NCBI GenBank assembly: GCA_023229545.1 | Contig: JALNZB010000009.1 | Span: forward strand, 29,367 to 93,366 | Reading direction: 5' to 3' | Source: Sulfuritalea sp. | Lineage (GTDB): Bacteria; Pseudomonadota; Gammaproteobacteria; Burkholderiales; Rhodocyclaceae | DNA length: 64,000 bases | Part shown: one piece after another, positions 18,117 to 27,237 of the stretch | How positions within the stretch are numbered: position 1 is the first letter of the stretch | Layout: each line of letters opens with the position of its first letter | The notes under the pieces: generated by a model | Told to the model about the DNA's origin: nothing | The model's database searches: none | What the model saw: the letters and a program-made list of their open reading frames with translations, nothing else | Made by a program: the position numbers and the translations under genes

Positions 18117-20123
18117 ATGAAAATGCGCACGCTCATCATGCTGTTTCTCGGCCTTTCCCAAGCGTTATCCGCTCATGCGCGTGGCGACGAAGTCGCGCAA
18201 TTGCTGGCATTGAGCCTCGAAGATCTGATGGCGACAAGAGTCACCATCTCCACCAATACCAAACAGGCGCTTTCCAGGGCGCCGTCCGTGGTTTCGGTCA
18301 TTACGGCGGAAGACATCAAGGCCACCGGCGCGACCAATGTCACGGAGATTCTGCAAAGCGTGCCGGGCATCTACATCAAGACCAACCTGTTCGGCTTCAA
18401 GCCACAGGTGACGTTTCGGGGCGCTTGGGCCAGCCACACGCTGCTGATGGTGAACGGCGCGCCCATGAAAGACCTGGTGTGGTCTTCCAGCATTTTCTGG
18501 AGAGGGTTGCCGACGAACATGATCGACAGAATTGAGGTCATCCGCGGTCCCGGCTCCGCCCTGTTCGGCTCGGACGCCTCCGCTGGCGTGATCAATGTCA
18601 TCACCAAGGCCGCAGGGAAGATCGAACAATCCGAAGCGGGCATACGCGCAGGTAGTTTCGATACACAGGCGGGTTGGATGCAACACGGGGGGAGCTGGAA
18701 CGGTTTCGATATCGGCTTTACGGCGGAACTGTCGCGCACCGATGGACACAACCCGCTCATCGAGAACGGCACCGCCACTTCTTTCGCCCCCGGCCACGCC
18801 CGCTACGGCTATGACAATCAGGATATCCGCTTCTCCATGGCCAGGGACAACTGGCGCCTGCATGCCGACTACATGCACCACGGCAACGTGAAAACCGGGC
18901 TGTCGGGCGGCGGTTTGCTGGATCCGCTGACCACGGGAAGCGACAACCGGCTCAACATCGACCTGTTTTACAACAACGAAGCGTTTGCCAGGAACTGGGG
19001 CCTGAATGCGGAACTGCGCTATACCTACCTCGACTACACATCGGGCGACGGGTTCCAGGAAAGCCCCCCGGCCGGCGCCTATCCCGACGGGAAACTCAAT
19101 TTACAGCGATCGGCCGAACGCCGGCTGGGTTTCGAGGTCAGCGGCCTGTATACCGGCGCCCGGCATCATGCCATTCGCATTGGCGGAGGATACGTCAACC
19201 AGGACTTGTACTCCGTCGAGCACTTTGTCAATTTCGGCAAGGGGCCGGACGGAATTACACTGCCGGCGGGGGGGCCACTGGTGAATCTCTCCGGCTCTCC
19301 CTATGCTTTCGCGCCGGAAAAGGCCCGTCAGACGAGCTACCTGTTCCTGCAGGATGCATGGATGCTTTCGCCGGACTGGGAACTGACTGCCGGGGCGCGT
19401 TACGACCATTACTCCGACTTCGGCGGCACACTGAACCCGCGTCTGGCGCTAGTCTGGCAAGGCACGGACAGGCTCACCACCAAGCTGATGTACGGTCAGG
19501 CATTCCGGGCCCCCTCCTATCTGGAGCTTTATTCCCTGACCGCCGCCACCAGCCCCAATCCCAATCTCGCTCCGGAACGATCCAGGACCTGGGACCTGGC
19601 ATTCTCTTACCTGGCCGACAGGGATATGAAGTTGGGCCTCAATTTTTTCCATTTCGCCCAGACCAACCTCATCGCCAACGATTCGTCGAACGTATTCCAG
19701 AATATTGGCAGCAACACGTCTCGCGGCGTTGAACTGGAGGCCATGTGGCAGGCCACGAAAACACTGAGGGTTTCCGGCAACCTTACCCATCGCAAAGACA
19801 TCAGTACCACCTTCACCTCCGTGCCCAAACAAAAGGCCTACCTGCGCACGGACTGGGCATTCCTGCCCAATTGGCACTGGAACGTCCAAGGCAACTGGAT
19901 TGACAGGATATCGCTCCCGGTTGGCGATCTCCGTTCGCCAATGAACGCGTATACGTTGGTGGACACCACGATTCGTTACTCCCATCGCCGGGATTGGGAG
20001 TTTGCCGCTTCCATACGCAATCTGTTCGATGTGGATGCACGGGAATACACCAGCAGCAAACTCCCCAATAATCTGCCGCTGCCTGGGCGCAATGTTTATG
20101 GAGAAATACGGTACAAGTTTTAG
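18117..20123 (+). CDS. TonB-dependent outer membrane receptor
   Basis: A 668-residue receptor. A signal peptide (cut near SAHA, residue 21) is followed by a plug domain (APSVVSVITAEDIKATGATN; ILQSVPGIYI; IEVIRGPGSALFGSDASAGV) and a 22-strand-type barrel ending in an aromatic residue (YGEIRYKF). It has a short N-terminal stretch (EVAQLLALSLEDLMATRVTI) like the LSLEDLL box of receptors coupled to YfiR-type signalling. The gene is followed by a YfiR homologue and a hybrid kinase, a recurrent set. The ligand cannot be told; the barrel resembles cobalamin/siderophore receptors in general. Confidence 0.88.
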   Translation: MKMRTLIMLFLGLSQALSAHARGDEVAQLLALSLEDLMATRVTISTNTKQALSRAPSVVSVITAEDIKATGATNVTEILQSVPGIYIKTNLFGFKPQVTFRGAWASHTLLMVNGAPMKDLVWSSSIFWRGLPTNMIDRIEVIRGPGSALFGSDASAGVINVITKAAGKIEQSEAGIRAGSFDTQAGWMQHGGSWNGFDIGFTAELSRTDGHNPLIENGTATSFAPGHARYGYDNQDIRFSMARDNWRLHADYMHHGNVKTGLSGGGLLDPLTTGSDNRLNIDLFYNNEAFARNWGLNAELRYTYLDYTSGDGFQESPPAGAYPDGKLNLQRSAERRLGFEVSGLYTGARHHAIRIGGGYVNQDLYSVEHFVNFGKGPDGITLPAGGPLVNLSGSPYAFAPEKARQTSYLFLQDAWMLSPDWELTAGARYDHYSDFGGTLNPRLALVWQGTDRLTTKLMYGQAFRAPSYLELYSLTAATSPNPNLAPERSRTWDLAFSYLADRDMKLGLNFFHFAQTNLIANDSSNVFQNIGSNTSRGVELEAMWQATKTLRVSGNLTHRKDISTTFTSVPKQKAYLRTDWAFLPNWHWNVQGNWIDRISLPVGDLRSPMNAYTLVDTTIRYSHRRDWEFAASIRNLFDVDAREYTSSKLPNNLPLPGRNVYGEIRYKF

Positions 20124-20231
20124 CCGTTCCATACCAGGTAACTGGATAATGCCCTTTCGACAGAATCAAGTGACGACGAAGTTATTGAGCCGCGTCAGCC
20201 TCCGGCTACTCACCGGCAGCACGTTCAGCGC

Positions 20232-20759
20232 ATGACGCCAAAGCGCGCTCTCCTGTTTCTGCTTGTGCTGCTGGCGCCAATGACAATGGCGTGTCTGCCC
20301 GTTTTCGCGGCCGAAACGGCCTCGGAACAGTCGGTGCGCGCGGCCCTGGTGTTCAATTTCATCAAATTCACCGAGTGGCCGACCTCGGCGGCGGGCGAAT
20401 CCAAGCTGCGAATATGTATCGCGGCGAGCGATCCGGTGCAGATCGCCGCGCTTGAAGCCCTTAACGAACGCCCGGTTCGCGGCAAGCCCCTGGTTGCGGT
20501 ACGCTTCCGCCGCCACGCCGATTGCGACGTGATCTACGTCGACTCGCGCCAGCGCTGGAACGAGATTTCGGAGCAGTTCCCCAGAGGGCACGCCCTGACC
20601 ATCGGCGGCTACGCCGGTTTCGCAGCGAATGGCGGCATGATCGAAATCTCGTTGCAGGAAGGCAGCGCGCGCTTCGATATCAATCTGCCCGAGGCGAAAC
20701 GCGCGGGACTGCGTTTCTACCCGCAACTGCTGCGACTGGCGCGCCGTATTCTGGAATAG
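20232..20759 (+). CDS. YfiR family periplasmic protein (DUF4154)
   Basis: A 175-residue exported protein with a signal peptide cut near FAAE (residue 27). The family pattern is clear: VRAALVFNFIKFTEWP, LRICIAASDP, CDVIYVDS, ALTIGGYAGFAANGGMIEI, and a C-terminal ARFDINLPEAKRAGLRF. YfiR in Pseudomonas is a periplasmic inhibitor of the diguanylate cyclase YfiN. Here the adjacent membrane protein is a hybrid kinase, not a cyclase, so it probably regulates that kinase. The stop is six bases before the kinase start. No strong ribosome site is seen before its ATG. Confidence 0.88.
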   Translation: MTPKRALLFLLVLLAPMTMACLPVFAAETASEQSVRAALVFNFIKFTEWPTSAAGESKLRICIAASDPVQIAALEALNERPVRGKPLVAVRFRRHADCDVIYVDSRQRWNEISEQFPRGHALTIGGYAGFAANGGMIEISLQEGSARFDINLPEAKRAGLRFYPQLLRLARRILE

Positions 20760-20765
20760 ATCAAC

Positions 20766-22718
20766 ATGCAACGACTGCGCCCCTATTTTGATCGCTACTC
20801 CATCCGCTTTCGGTTATTCCGATTGATCGTGGTGGTCGCCACCGCCGTGCTGGTTTTTTCCATGGCTGGCGGAGCGCTATTCGAATGGAATAATCAGCAA
20901 CAGCGGGTCGAACAATCGTTGTCGACCATGGCGCAGGCCACCGGCGGCGCCGCCAGCGCGGCCATTGCCTTTCACGACAGCCGAGCGGCCAACGAAGCGC
21001 TACGCATACTGATCGAGCGAAAGGAAATCGAGGCGGCCGCGCTTTACCCGCTCACCGGCTATCGTCTGGCCAGCTTCGGCGGTGACGCCGAACTGCCGAA
21101 CAGCGCCGAAGACCAGCACGAACACCTGCCAAGTTTCAGTCTGTTCTCGCCATCGACCACAATTTTTCAGCCGATCTGGCTCGACGACGCGCCCATCGGC
21201 TACATCTTCATTCGCGCCAGCCTGAAGGATTACCGCCGTACCTTTCTGTTGCAGGCCGCCCTGGCGATAGGCGCCAACCTGCTGGGACTCCTGCTGGCAA
21301 TAGGGTTTGGTCTGCGCCTCCTCGACAGCATCCTCAAGCCCGTGAGGGAACTTGCCGACACATCGCGACAGGTGCGCGAGGAGAAGAACTTCTCGCTGCG
21401 GGCCACGCCATCCGCCGCGCGCGCGACCCGCGATGAAATCGGCGAACTGGTCGTCAGCTTCAATGCAATGCTGGCCGAAATCGAACAGCGCGAGCACGAC
21501 TTGGCCGGCTATCAAAACAATCTGGAACGCATGGTGCTGGAGCGAACGGAAGCGCTGCTCGCCGCCAACCGGGAACTGCATGCGGCCAAGCAGACCGCCG
21601 AGGCCGCAACGGTAGCCAAGTCGCGCTTCCTTGCCGCCGCCAGCCACGATCTGCGGCAACCGATACAGGCCATCAACCTGTTCCAGAACGCCTTGAACAG
21701 GACGGGGCTGACCGAAGAACAAGAACGCATCAGCAAATACCTGTCGCTATCGGCCCAAAACCTCGGCGATCTTCTGGATACGTTGCTCGATATCTCGAAA
21801 CTCGACGCCGGAGCCATTATGGCAACACCCCAAGTCATCGATGTTCATGATCTTCTTAGCAACATCGATGCCGAGTTTGCCCCCATTGCCTCGGCAAAGT
21901 CCCTGCGCTTCAAGCTCTATTTTCCGTCCGGCGAGATGGCCCTGTTTACCGACGGCAAACTGCTTCAGAGTTTGCTGCGGAATCTTGTTGGCAATGCGAT
22001 CAAGTACACCGAGCGGGGAGGTATTCTGGTTGCCATCCGCCGACGCGGCGACCAAGCGGTCATTCAGGTCTGGGATACCGGCATCGGCATCGCGCCGGAA
22101 CATACGGATACGATCTTTGAGGAATATTTTCAGGTCGCCAATCCGGAACGGGACAAAGCGAAGGGTTTGGGGCTCGGCCTTTCCATCGTAAAACGCCTGG
22201 CCAAATTGCTGGCGACGGAAATTGTCTGCCGTTCCCGCCTCGGCAAAGGAAGCGTCTTCGAGTTCCGCCTGCCGCTCGCGGACAAGCCGCTGCGGGATGA
22301 ACCCATAGCGATAGGCCGGGAGTCGATCCGGGAGGCGAGCGCATCGAGCCTGGCCGGGCGCCATATCGCCGTGATCGATGACAACCTCATGGTCGCCAAG
22401 GCGATACGGATGTCGCTGGAGTCGCTCGGCATGAGCATTACTACGTATGACAGTGCCGAAGAAGCTCTGGCGGATGCCGAAATCGCGAGCGCGGACTTCT
22501 ACATTTCGGACTTCCGGCTCGGGGGAACAAGCGGCATCGATCTCCTCGACGCGATTCAGCAACGTACGACAAGACCTATCAAGGCCGTTCTGCTAACTGG
22601 CGAAACATCGCCGGACCGGATGGCGATGACGCAACCGGCCCGCTGGCCCGTACTGTTCAAACCCGTCGATCTACCGACACTGTTGTCGGCAATCGAATCG
22701 CAGAACTCCGAGCGTTGA
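20766..22718 (+). CDS. hybrid sensor histidine kinase / response regulator
   Basis: A 650-residue membrane kinase. Two membrane helices (about 20-45 and 160-190) flank a periplasmic domain that would face YfiR. HAMP, a coiled coil (LVLERTEALLAANRELHAAK), HisKA with His294 in ASHDLRQPIQ, and a HATPase domain (VWDTGIGIAPEH; GLGLGLSIVKRL) follow. The C-terminal receiver carries Asp582 (YISDFRLGG). The H-box HDLRQP with Q rather than a second charged residue is typical of hybrid kinases linked to YfiR and TonB receptors. No separate output regulator is adjacent, so phosphate transfer probably goes to a remote protein. Confidence 0.9.
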   Translation: MQRLRPYFDRYSIRFRLFRLIVVVATAVLVFSMAGGALFEWNNQQQRVEQSLSTMAQATGGAASAAIAFHDSRAANEALRILIERKEIEAAALYPLTGYRLASFGGDAELPNSAEDQHEHLPSFSLFSPSTTIFQPIWLDDAPIGYIFIRASLKDYRRTFLLQAALAIGANLLGLLLAIGFGLRLLDSILKPVRELADTSRQVREEKNFSLRATPSAARATRDEIGELVVSFNAMLAEIEQREHDLAGYQNNLERMVLERTEALLAANRELHAAKQTAEAATVAKSRFLAAASHDLRQPIQAINLFQNALNRTGLTEEQERISKYLSLSAQNLGDLLDTLLDISKLDAGAIMATPQVIDVHDLLSNIDAEFAPIASAKSLRFKLYFPSGEMALFTDGKLLQSLLRNLVGNAIKYTERGGILVAIRRRGDQAVIQVWDTGIGIAPEHTDTIFEEYFQVANPERDKAKGLGLGLSIVKRLAKLLATEIVCRSRLGKGSVFEFRLPLADKPLRDEPIAIGRESIREASASSLAGRHIAVIDDNLMVAKAIRMSLESLGMSITTYDSAEEALADAEIASADFYISDFRLGGTSGIDLLDAIQQRTTRPIKAVLLTGETSPDRMAMTQPARWPVLFKPVDLPTLLSAIESQNSER

Positions 22719-22745
22719 GAACTTGGAGGCAGCGCCCAAGCCCCG

Positions 22746-23228
22746 CTATTGACGCAGCGACTCGGTTTTGAGTAGCGAAGCCAGTTTCACGTCGTATTCA
22801 AGTATATGGCTGCGAATCCAGTCGGAAATGAAGGTGTCCACAGTTCTCAGACCCGTTACAGGGTGGTGGACATTGATTGGAGCCACCGACTGGTTGTATC
22901 GGGTCGAGAAGTAAACATGTTCGCGCCGATGCGCCGCACAATGCTCTCTCGTCGATCGATTACGTGGCAGCGCTTTCATCAGATCATCTTCGCGATGGAA
23001 ATGTTCAAGCATCCGCACCATTATTTCGCGACCGATTTCAATCAGCGAATCGAAGCACAGTTCTGGTTTTCCCTCCGGGCATTTATCGCAGTCGCATTCA
23101 TGGGTCAGCGGCTTTCCGCAGACAATCCCCACTCTAGCAATTAGCTGGGCGAGCGCGTGGTAGTCCTCATCGATCGCTGGATTGCACACATCGCTATCGC
23201 CGATAGCGGAACACTCTTCAGTGTGCAT
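22746..23228 (-). CDS. hemerythrin domain protein (bacteriohemerythrin)
   Basis: A 160-residue cytoplasmic protein with the complete set of hemerythrin iron ligands: His in DEDYHAL, HFHRE for the His/Glu pair, HRREH as HxxxH, and SHILEYD as HxxxxD. It should bind oxygen, or possibly NO, at a diiron site. A cysteine-rich insertion (CGKPLTHECDCDKCPEGKPELC) between the first and second helix is unusual and might bind another metal. The start MHTEECSAI is preferred because a purine-rich site (GGGGAAAG) precedes it and longer forms overlap the upstream gene. It is 16 bases downstream of a small gene of unknown function. Confidence 0.8.
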   Translation of the reverse strand: MHTEECSAIGDSDVCNPAIDEDYHALAQLIARVGIVCGKPLTHECDCDKCPEGKPELCFDSLIEIGREIMVRMLEHFHREDDLMKALPRNRSTREHCAAHRREHVYFSTRYNQSVAPINVHHPVTGLRTVDTFISDWIRSHILEYDVKLASLLKTESLRQ

Positions 23229-23244
23229 GACTTTCCCCTGCGCC

Positions 23245-23706
23245 TCAGCAGGCAAACTGGGGATGCCTTGGACAATTGAGGCAATGATCGTCGCCGTTAT
23301 CAATAGCGTCGGAAATGCACTTGCCAATCATCTCCTGGTATGCGCTGCCAAACGCGTTTCTGAAATTTGCCGAATGCTTGTGCAAATAAGCCGCGATCTG
23401 AACTTGAAGGCACTGCTCTGACTTCGCCGCACCATTGCGGTTGTATCTTTCCCACAAGAACTCGTCGAGCAACAAGCCGCTCTTCCGGATTTTTTCGGTG
23501 TAGCCCAACGCCGTAAAAAAATCATTGGCGTTACCGACGCGATGATATACCTCACCATCCGCCAATATGCATCCATAATGCGATTTACGGATGTCCGACA
23601 GGTTGTATTTGAATGTGGGAATCGCGGCCAGAGGTGCCGCTGCGGCGCCAGAACGCGACTCCACCGCCATCTCGTCCGCACCGGTTGACTCTGACGAACA
23701 TCCCAT
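23245..23706 (-). CDS. unknown protein upstream of hemerythrin
   Basis: About 153 residues when started at the ATG MGCSSES; a TTG six codons earlier and an internal ATG (MAVESRSG) are alternatives. I do not recognise a family. The core (FKYNLSDIRKSHYGCILADG; VYHRVGNANDFFTALGYTEK) has a conserved-looking, globular composition, and the tail is cysteine-rich (DDHCLNCPRHPQFAC). There is no signal peptide or membrane helix. It is co-directional with and 16 bases from the hemerythrin gene, so both probably act together. A promoter is visible upstream (23748-23776). Confidence 0.6.
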   Translation of the reverse strand: MGCSSESTGADEMAVESRSGAAAAPLAAIPTFKYNLSDIRKSHYGCILADGEVYHRVGNANDFFTALGYTEKIRKSGLLLDEFLWERYNRNGAAKSEQCLQVQIAAYLHKHSANFRNAFGSAYQEMIGKCISDAIDNGDDHCLNCPRHPQFAC

Positions 23707-23747
23707 CCCGCGCACTCCAAGCAAAGTCTGCTATTGATTTCGAGGTC

Positions 23748-23776
23748 AGTATTCGCTCTCGAATAATCATAGTCAA
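23748..23776 (-). promoter_or_regulatory. sigma-70-like promoter of the hemerythrin operon
   Basis: On the minus strand TTGACT (23776-23771) is followed after exactly 17 bases by AATACT (23753-23748), in an AT-rich stretch unlike the surrounding DNA. It points at the gene starting at 23706. Confidence 0.4.
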
Positions 23777-23792
23777 CAACTTTAACTTGTTG
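23774..23792. repeat. inverted repeat overlapping the promoter
   Basis: CAACAA-N7-TTGTTG, perfect in both arms, overlaps the -35 box above and could be an operator. Confidence 0.4.
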
Positions 23793-23949
23793 TATTGCTT
23801 ATAAATATAGCTTTAGTACTACGCGCCGAAGGGCAGTGGTCCGCCAAGGCTGCGTTGTAGCGCATCTCGTCGCGCCGAGAGGTTTTGCGGGTGAAACTCA
23901 CTCTGCCACTCACCTTTGCGGTTGTGCGTCCAATTCATCGCTGACGGCT

Positions 23950-25254
23950 TCACGACTGAACCCGGTGCGGTGGGAACACCGCGCTGAATACCGAACCCTG
24001 ACCGAATTCGCTTTCGACCTGAAGCACCGCCTGATGGCGCTCCAGCACATGCTTGACGATGGCCAAGCCAAGTCCGGTGCCGCCGGCGTCACGCGAGCGA
24101 CCGCGATCCACCCGGTAGAAACGTTCGGTGAGGCGCGGCAGATGTTGCGGGGCGATGCCGATGCCGCTGTCGCGCACTGAAAACCGCGCCCCGCCCGAGG
24201 CTTCAGCGTTCCAGCGCAGCACGATCTCGCCGCTGTCCGGGGTGTAGCGCACCGCGTTTCCAGCCAGATTGGAAAAGGCCGAGCGCAGTTCGCGGGCGCT
24301 GCCCAGCAGACCTTTCGGCCCCGTGTTTTCGAGCGTGATGCGATGTCGCCCAGCCGAAAGTGCCAGCACTTCCCGATGAACATCGGTTAGTAGCGCGCCG
24401 GCGTCTATCGGGTCTTCCAGCGGCGGCGGCGAATCCGTTTCCAGCGATGAAAGCGTCAGCAGATCGTCAATCAACTGCTGCATGCGCAAGGCTTGCGCGG
24501 CGGCGGTTTGCAGGTACTGTGCAATCTCTTGCGGTGGGGTATTGCCCAGGGCATCCAGCGCCGTTTCGACAAAACCCAGCGTCACGGTCAATGGTGTCTT
24601 CAGCTCATGCGAGACATTGGCGACGAAATCGCGGCGCATGGTGGCAAGCCTCTGCAACTGCGTCACGTCGCGCACCAGCAGCAGCGTGCGTCCCGCCGCG
24701 AAAGGAGCGGCCTGAAGCTGCAAGCTGCGCCCCGGATTGCGCTGGGTATGCAGTTCCAGCGGCGCGCCGCGATGGTCGGGGCTGTCGAGATAGGCGAGGA
24801 ATTCCGGCTCGCGCAGCAGGTGCGTGATGCGGCTGCCGATATCGACCGCTGCCTTGAGACCGAGACAGGCCTCGGCCTGCAAATTCATCCATTCGATGGC
24901 GCGGCGCCCGTCGAGGATCACCACGCCGTCAGGCAGAGCCTCGGCGGCGCGACGGAAACGGTCCAGTTCCTGGGTGGCCTGTTCGCTTTCGGCGCTGGCC
25001 AGCCGTCCTCGCCTGTGCAAGGCCTCGAAGACCGCGCCCCAGGCACCGCTGGCGCTAGGCGTCGGCGTGCCCAAGGGACAGCGCGCCCATTGAATCAGCC
25101 GCAGCACCAACCAGAGCTGGCGCAAAAAGAAGAAACCGAGCGCGCTCAACGCCATCAACCCCACGCCGCGCTCGCCCGCCGCAAACCAGCCGGCCAGAGT
25201 CGCCAGAGCCGTCAGAGCGACAGCCGTCAGCAGTTCGGCCAGTACCGCGTTCAT
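23950..25254 (-). CDS. phoR: phosphate regulon sensor kinase PhoR
   Basis: A 434-residue kinase with two N-terminal helices (LAELLTAVALTALATLAGWF; GLMALSALGFFFLRQLWLVL) and almost no periplasmic loop, as in PhoR. A PAS domain follows (ALPDGVVILDGRRAIEWMN). HisKA carries VANVSHELKTPLT, and the HATPase has SVRDSGIGIAPQHLPRL and GGTGLGLAIVKHVL. The ATG overlaps the phoB stop as ATGA, so it is coupled to phoB. PhoR senses phosphate through the PstSCAB-PhoU complex; those genes are not in the window. Confidence 0.93.
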   Translation of the reverse strand: MNAVLAELLTAVALTALATLAGWFAAGERGVGLMALSALGFFFLRQLWLVLRLIQWARCPLGTPTPSASGAWGAVFEALHRRGRLASAESEQATQELDRFRRAAEALPDGVVILDGRRAIEWMNLQAEACLGLKAAVDIGSRITHLLREPEFLAYLDSPDHRGAPLELHTQRNPGRSLQLQAAPFAAGRTLLLVRDVTQLQRLATMRRDFVANVSHELKTPLTVTLGFVETALDALGNTPPQEIAQYLQTAAAQALRMQQLIDDLLTLSSLETDSPPPLEDPIDAGALLTDVHREVLALSAGRHRITLENTGPKGLLGSARELRSAFSNLAGNAVRYTPDSGEIVLRWNAEASGGARFSVRDSGIGIAPQHLPRLTERFYRVDRGRSRDAGGTGLGLAIVKHVLERHQAVLQVESEFGQGSVFSAVFPPHRVQS

Positions 25255-25937
25255 GCCGCCGAAATTCGGTAGCCGCTGCCGCGCACCGTCTGGATCAGCG
25301 CGTCGTGCCCGCTGGCTTCAAGCGCGGCGCGCAGGCGGCGGATATGCACATCCACCGTCCGCTCTTCGACAAAAACGTGATCACCCCAGACCTGATCGAG
25401 CAACTGCGAGCGGCCATGCACCCGCTCCGGATGGGTCATCAGAAAATGCAGCAGACGGAATTCGGTGGGGCCCAGGCTGAGTTCGGCGCCGCCCGCCGTG
25501 ATGCGATGGGTCGCCGGATCCAGCTGCAAGCCGCCGAGTTCGATCACATCGTCGGTGGTCTGCGGCGCGTGCCGGCGCAAAACCGCCTTGATCCGCGCCA
25601 CCAGTTCGCGCGGACTGAAGGGCTTGGTCACGTAATCGTCGGCGCCTAGTTCCAGGCCTTCGATCTTGTCGCGCTCTTCGGCCCGCGCGGTGAGCATGAT
25701 GATGGGCAGCGACCGGGTGCGCGCCTCACCGCGCAACAGGCGCGCGAAGTCGACGCCGCTCATCCCCGGCAGCATCCAGTCAAGCAGCACCAGATCGGGC
25801 AGCGCCTCCTGAACCAGTCGCCGCGCGGTTTCGGCGTCCGCCGCCAGTTGCACGAGATGGCCGGCGCGACGCAAGTTGACCTCGATCAGCGACTGGATCG
25901 CCGGCTCGTCTTCAACTACCAGTATGGTTGCGGGCAT
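25251..25937 (-). CDS. phoB: phosphate regulon response regulator PhoB
   Basis: A 228-residue OmpR-type regulator. The start MPATILVVEDEP is the normal PhoB N-terminus; the reading frame is open much further upstream but that part is antisense to other genes. Receiver with Asp53 (LLDWMLPGMSG), Lys in TKPFSPRELVARI, and a winged-helix DNA-binding domain (LGPTEFRLLHFLMTHPERV; QVWGDHVFVEERTVDVHIRRL). It controls phosphate-starvation genes by binding Pho boxes, one of which precedes its own gene. Confidence 0.95.
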   Translation of the reverse strand: MPATILVVEDEPAIQSLIEVNLRRAGHLVQLAADAETARRLVQEALPDLVLLDWMLPGMSGVDFARLLRGEARTRSLPIIMLTARAEERDKIEGLELGADDYVTKPFSPRELVARIKAVLRRHAPQTTDDVIELGGLQLDPATHRITAGGAELSLGPTEFRLLHFLMTHPERVHGRSQLLDQVWGDHVFVEERTVDVHIRRLRAALEASGHDALIQTVRGSGYRISAA

Positions 25938-25965
25938 GGGCTCTTCGGGCGGGGTAATGCGCGTG

Positions 25966-25999
25966 AGTATATTGCGGCTTGATGACGGTTCCGTGACAT
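25966..25999 (-). promoter_or_regulatory. Pho box and -10 of the phoBR operon
   Basis: On the minus strand TGTCACGGAACCGTCAT (25998-25982) matches the two direct 7-mers with 4-base spacer of a PhoB box (consensus CTGTCAT-N4-CTGTCAT). Exactly ten bases downstream is TATACT (25971-25966), the expected -10 position when PhoB replaces the -35 contact. This indicates autoregulation of phoBR. Confidence 0.65.
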
Positions 26000-26054
26000 C
26001 GATCCGAGCCGCCGCGTGCGCTATGATAGCCGGCCCAATAAAGGAGTTGCCACC

Positions 26055-26474
26055 ATGTCCGGTCTCGACCGCAAGACCCCGATACCCACCGAGATCACGC
26101 TGCACAAAAAATCCCGCACGCTCGAAATCACGTTCGACGACGGCAGCCACTATCAACTGCCCACCGAGTTCCTCCGCGTCTGTAGTCCGTCCGCCGAAGT
26201 GCGCGGCCATGGGCCGGGGCAGGAGACGCTGCAAACCGGCAAGCGCAATGTCGAAATCACGGCGCTGGAGCCGGTCGGCAACTACGCGGTAAAGCCGGTC
26301 TTCTCCGATGGCCATGACAGCGGTATCTATTCGTGGGATTGGCTGTACCATCTTGGCGCCAACCACGATACGCTGTGGGCCGAATATCTTGAGCGACTTG
26401 AAAAAGCCGGCGCCAGCCGCGATATAGACCTGAGCACGAAGCTGCCCAAGCAGGGCGGCTGCGGCAGCCATTAA
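26055..26474 (+). CDS. DUF971 family protein
   Basis: A 139-residue protein with a strong AAGGAG site before the ATG. The DUF971 (gamma-butyrobetaine hydroxylase N-terminal-like) domain covers residues 10-110: [53 protein letters not shown]. This domain often sits next to Fe-S cluster or quinone genes. The tail ends GGCGSH. It is four bases upstream of ubiE, so it is probably read together with the ubiquinone genes. Biochemical function is unknown. Confidence 0.85.
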   Translation: MSGLDRKTPIPTEITLHKKSRTLEITFDDGSHYQLPTEFLRVCSPSAEVRGHGPGQETLQTGKRNVEITALEPVGNYAVKPVFSDGHDSGIYSWDWLYHLGANHDTLWAEYLERLEKAGASRDIDLSTKLPKQGGCGSH

Positions 26475-26478
26475 GCCA

Positions 26479-27222
26479 ATGACCCAGACCCATTTCGGTT
26501 TTGAAAGCGTAGACGAAGGCGAAAAAGCGCAGCGCGTGGCGGGCGTGTTTTCGTCGGTAGCGAAGAAATACGACGTGATGAACGATCTCATGTCGATGGG
26601 GTTGCATCGCCTGTGGAAGCGGTTCGCCATCGAGATCGCCGCGCCGCGCCGGGGTGAGCGCGTGCTCGATGTCGCCGGCGGCACCGCCGACCTGGCGTCG
26701 GCCTTCGCCCGCCGCGTCGGCGCGTTCGACGAGACCGGCGGCGAAGTCTGGCTTACCGACATCAACAATGCCATGCTCGGCGTCGGTCGCGATCGCCTGC
26801 TCGACGAGGGCGTGCTGGCGCCGGTGGCGCAGTGCGACGGGGAAAAACTGCCCTTCCCCGACAACCACTTCGACATCGTCACGGTGGCTTTCGGCCTGCG
26901 CAACATGACGCACAAGGATCGGGCGCTGGCGGAAATGCGCCGCGTGTTGCGGCCCGGTGGACGCTTGCTGGTACTCGAATTTTCCAAGGTGTGGAAACCG
27001 CTGGAAAAGGTCTACGATGCCTACTCGTTCAAGCTGTTGCCCTGGCTGGGCGAGAAAATCGTCGGCGATGCCGAGTCCTACCGTTATCTCGCCGAATCGA
27101 TCCGCATGCATCCCGATCAGGCCGCGCTCAAGTCCATGATGGAACAAGCCGGGCTGGAACGGGTCGAAGTCTTCAATATGACAGCCGGCGTCGTCGCGCT
27201 GCATCGTGGTTACAAGTTCTGA
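26479..27222 (+). CDS. ubiE: ubiquinone/menaquinone C-methyltransferase UbiE
   Basis: A 247-residue SAM methyltransferase that methylates the ring in ubiquinone (and demethylmenaquinone) biosynthesis. Family signatures are all present: [68 protein letters not shown], and the C-terminal [11 protein letters not shown]. Length is normal. DUF971 precedes it and a Tim44-like gene and ubiJ follow. Confidence 0.95.
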   Translation: MTQTHFGFESVDEGEKAQRVAGVFSSVAKKYDVMNDLMSMGLHRLWKRFAIEIAAPRRGERVLDVAGGTADLASAFARRVGAFDETGGEVWLTDINNAMLGVGRDRLLDEGVLAPVAQCDGEKLPFPDNHFDIVTVAFGLRNMTHKDRALAEMRRVLRPGGRLLVLEFSKVWKPLEKVYDAYSFKLLPWLGEKIVGDAESYRYLAESIRMHPDQAALKSMMEQAGLERVEVFNMTAGVVALHRGYKF

Positions 27223-27237
27223 CAGGAGAAAGTGTTT

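Noticed and set aside
20782..22718. Diguanylate cyclase as YfiR partner
   Set aside because: The downstream membrane protein has HisKA, HATPase and receiver domains and no GGDEF motif.
25251..26987. A 578-codon minus-strand frame extending phoB upstream
   Set aside because: The extra 350 codons are antisense to DUF971 and ubiE and carry no family pattern; PhoB starts normally at 25937.
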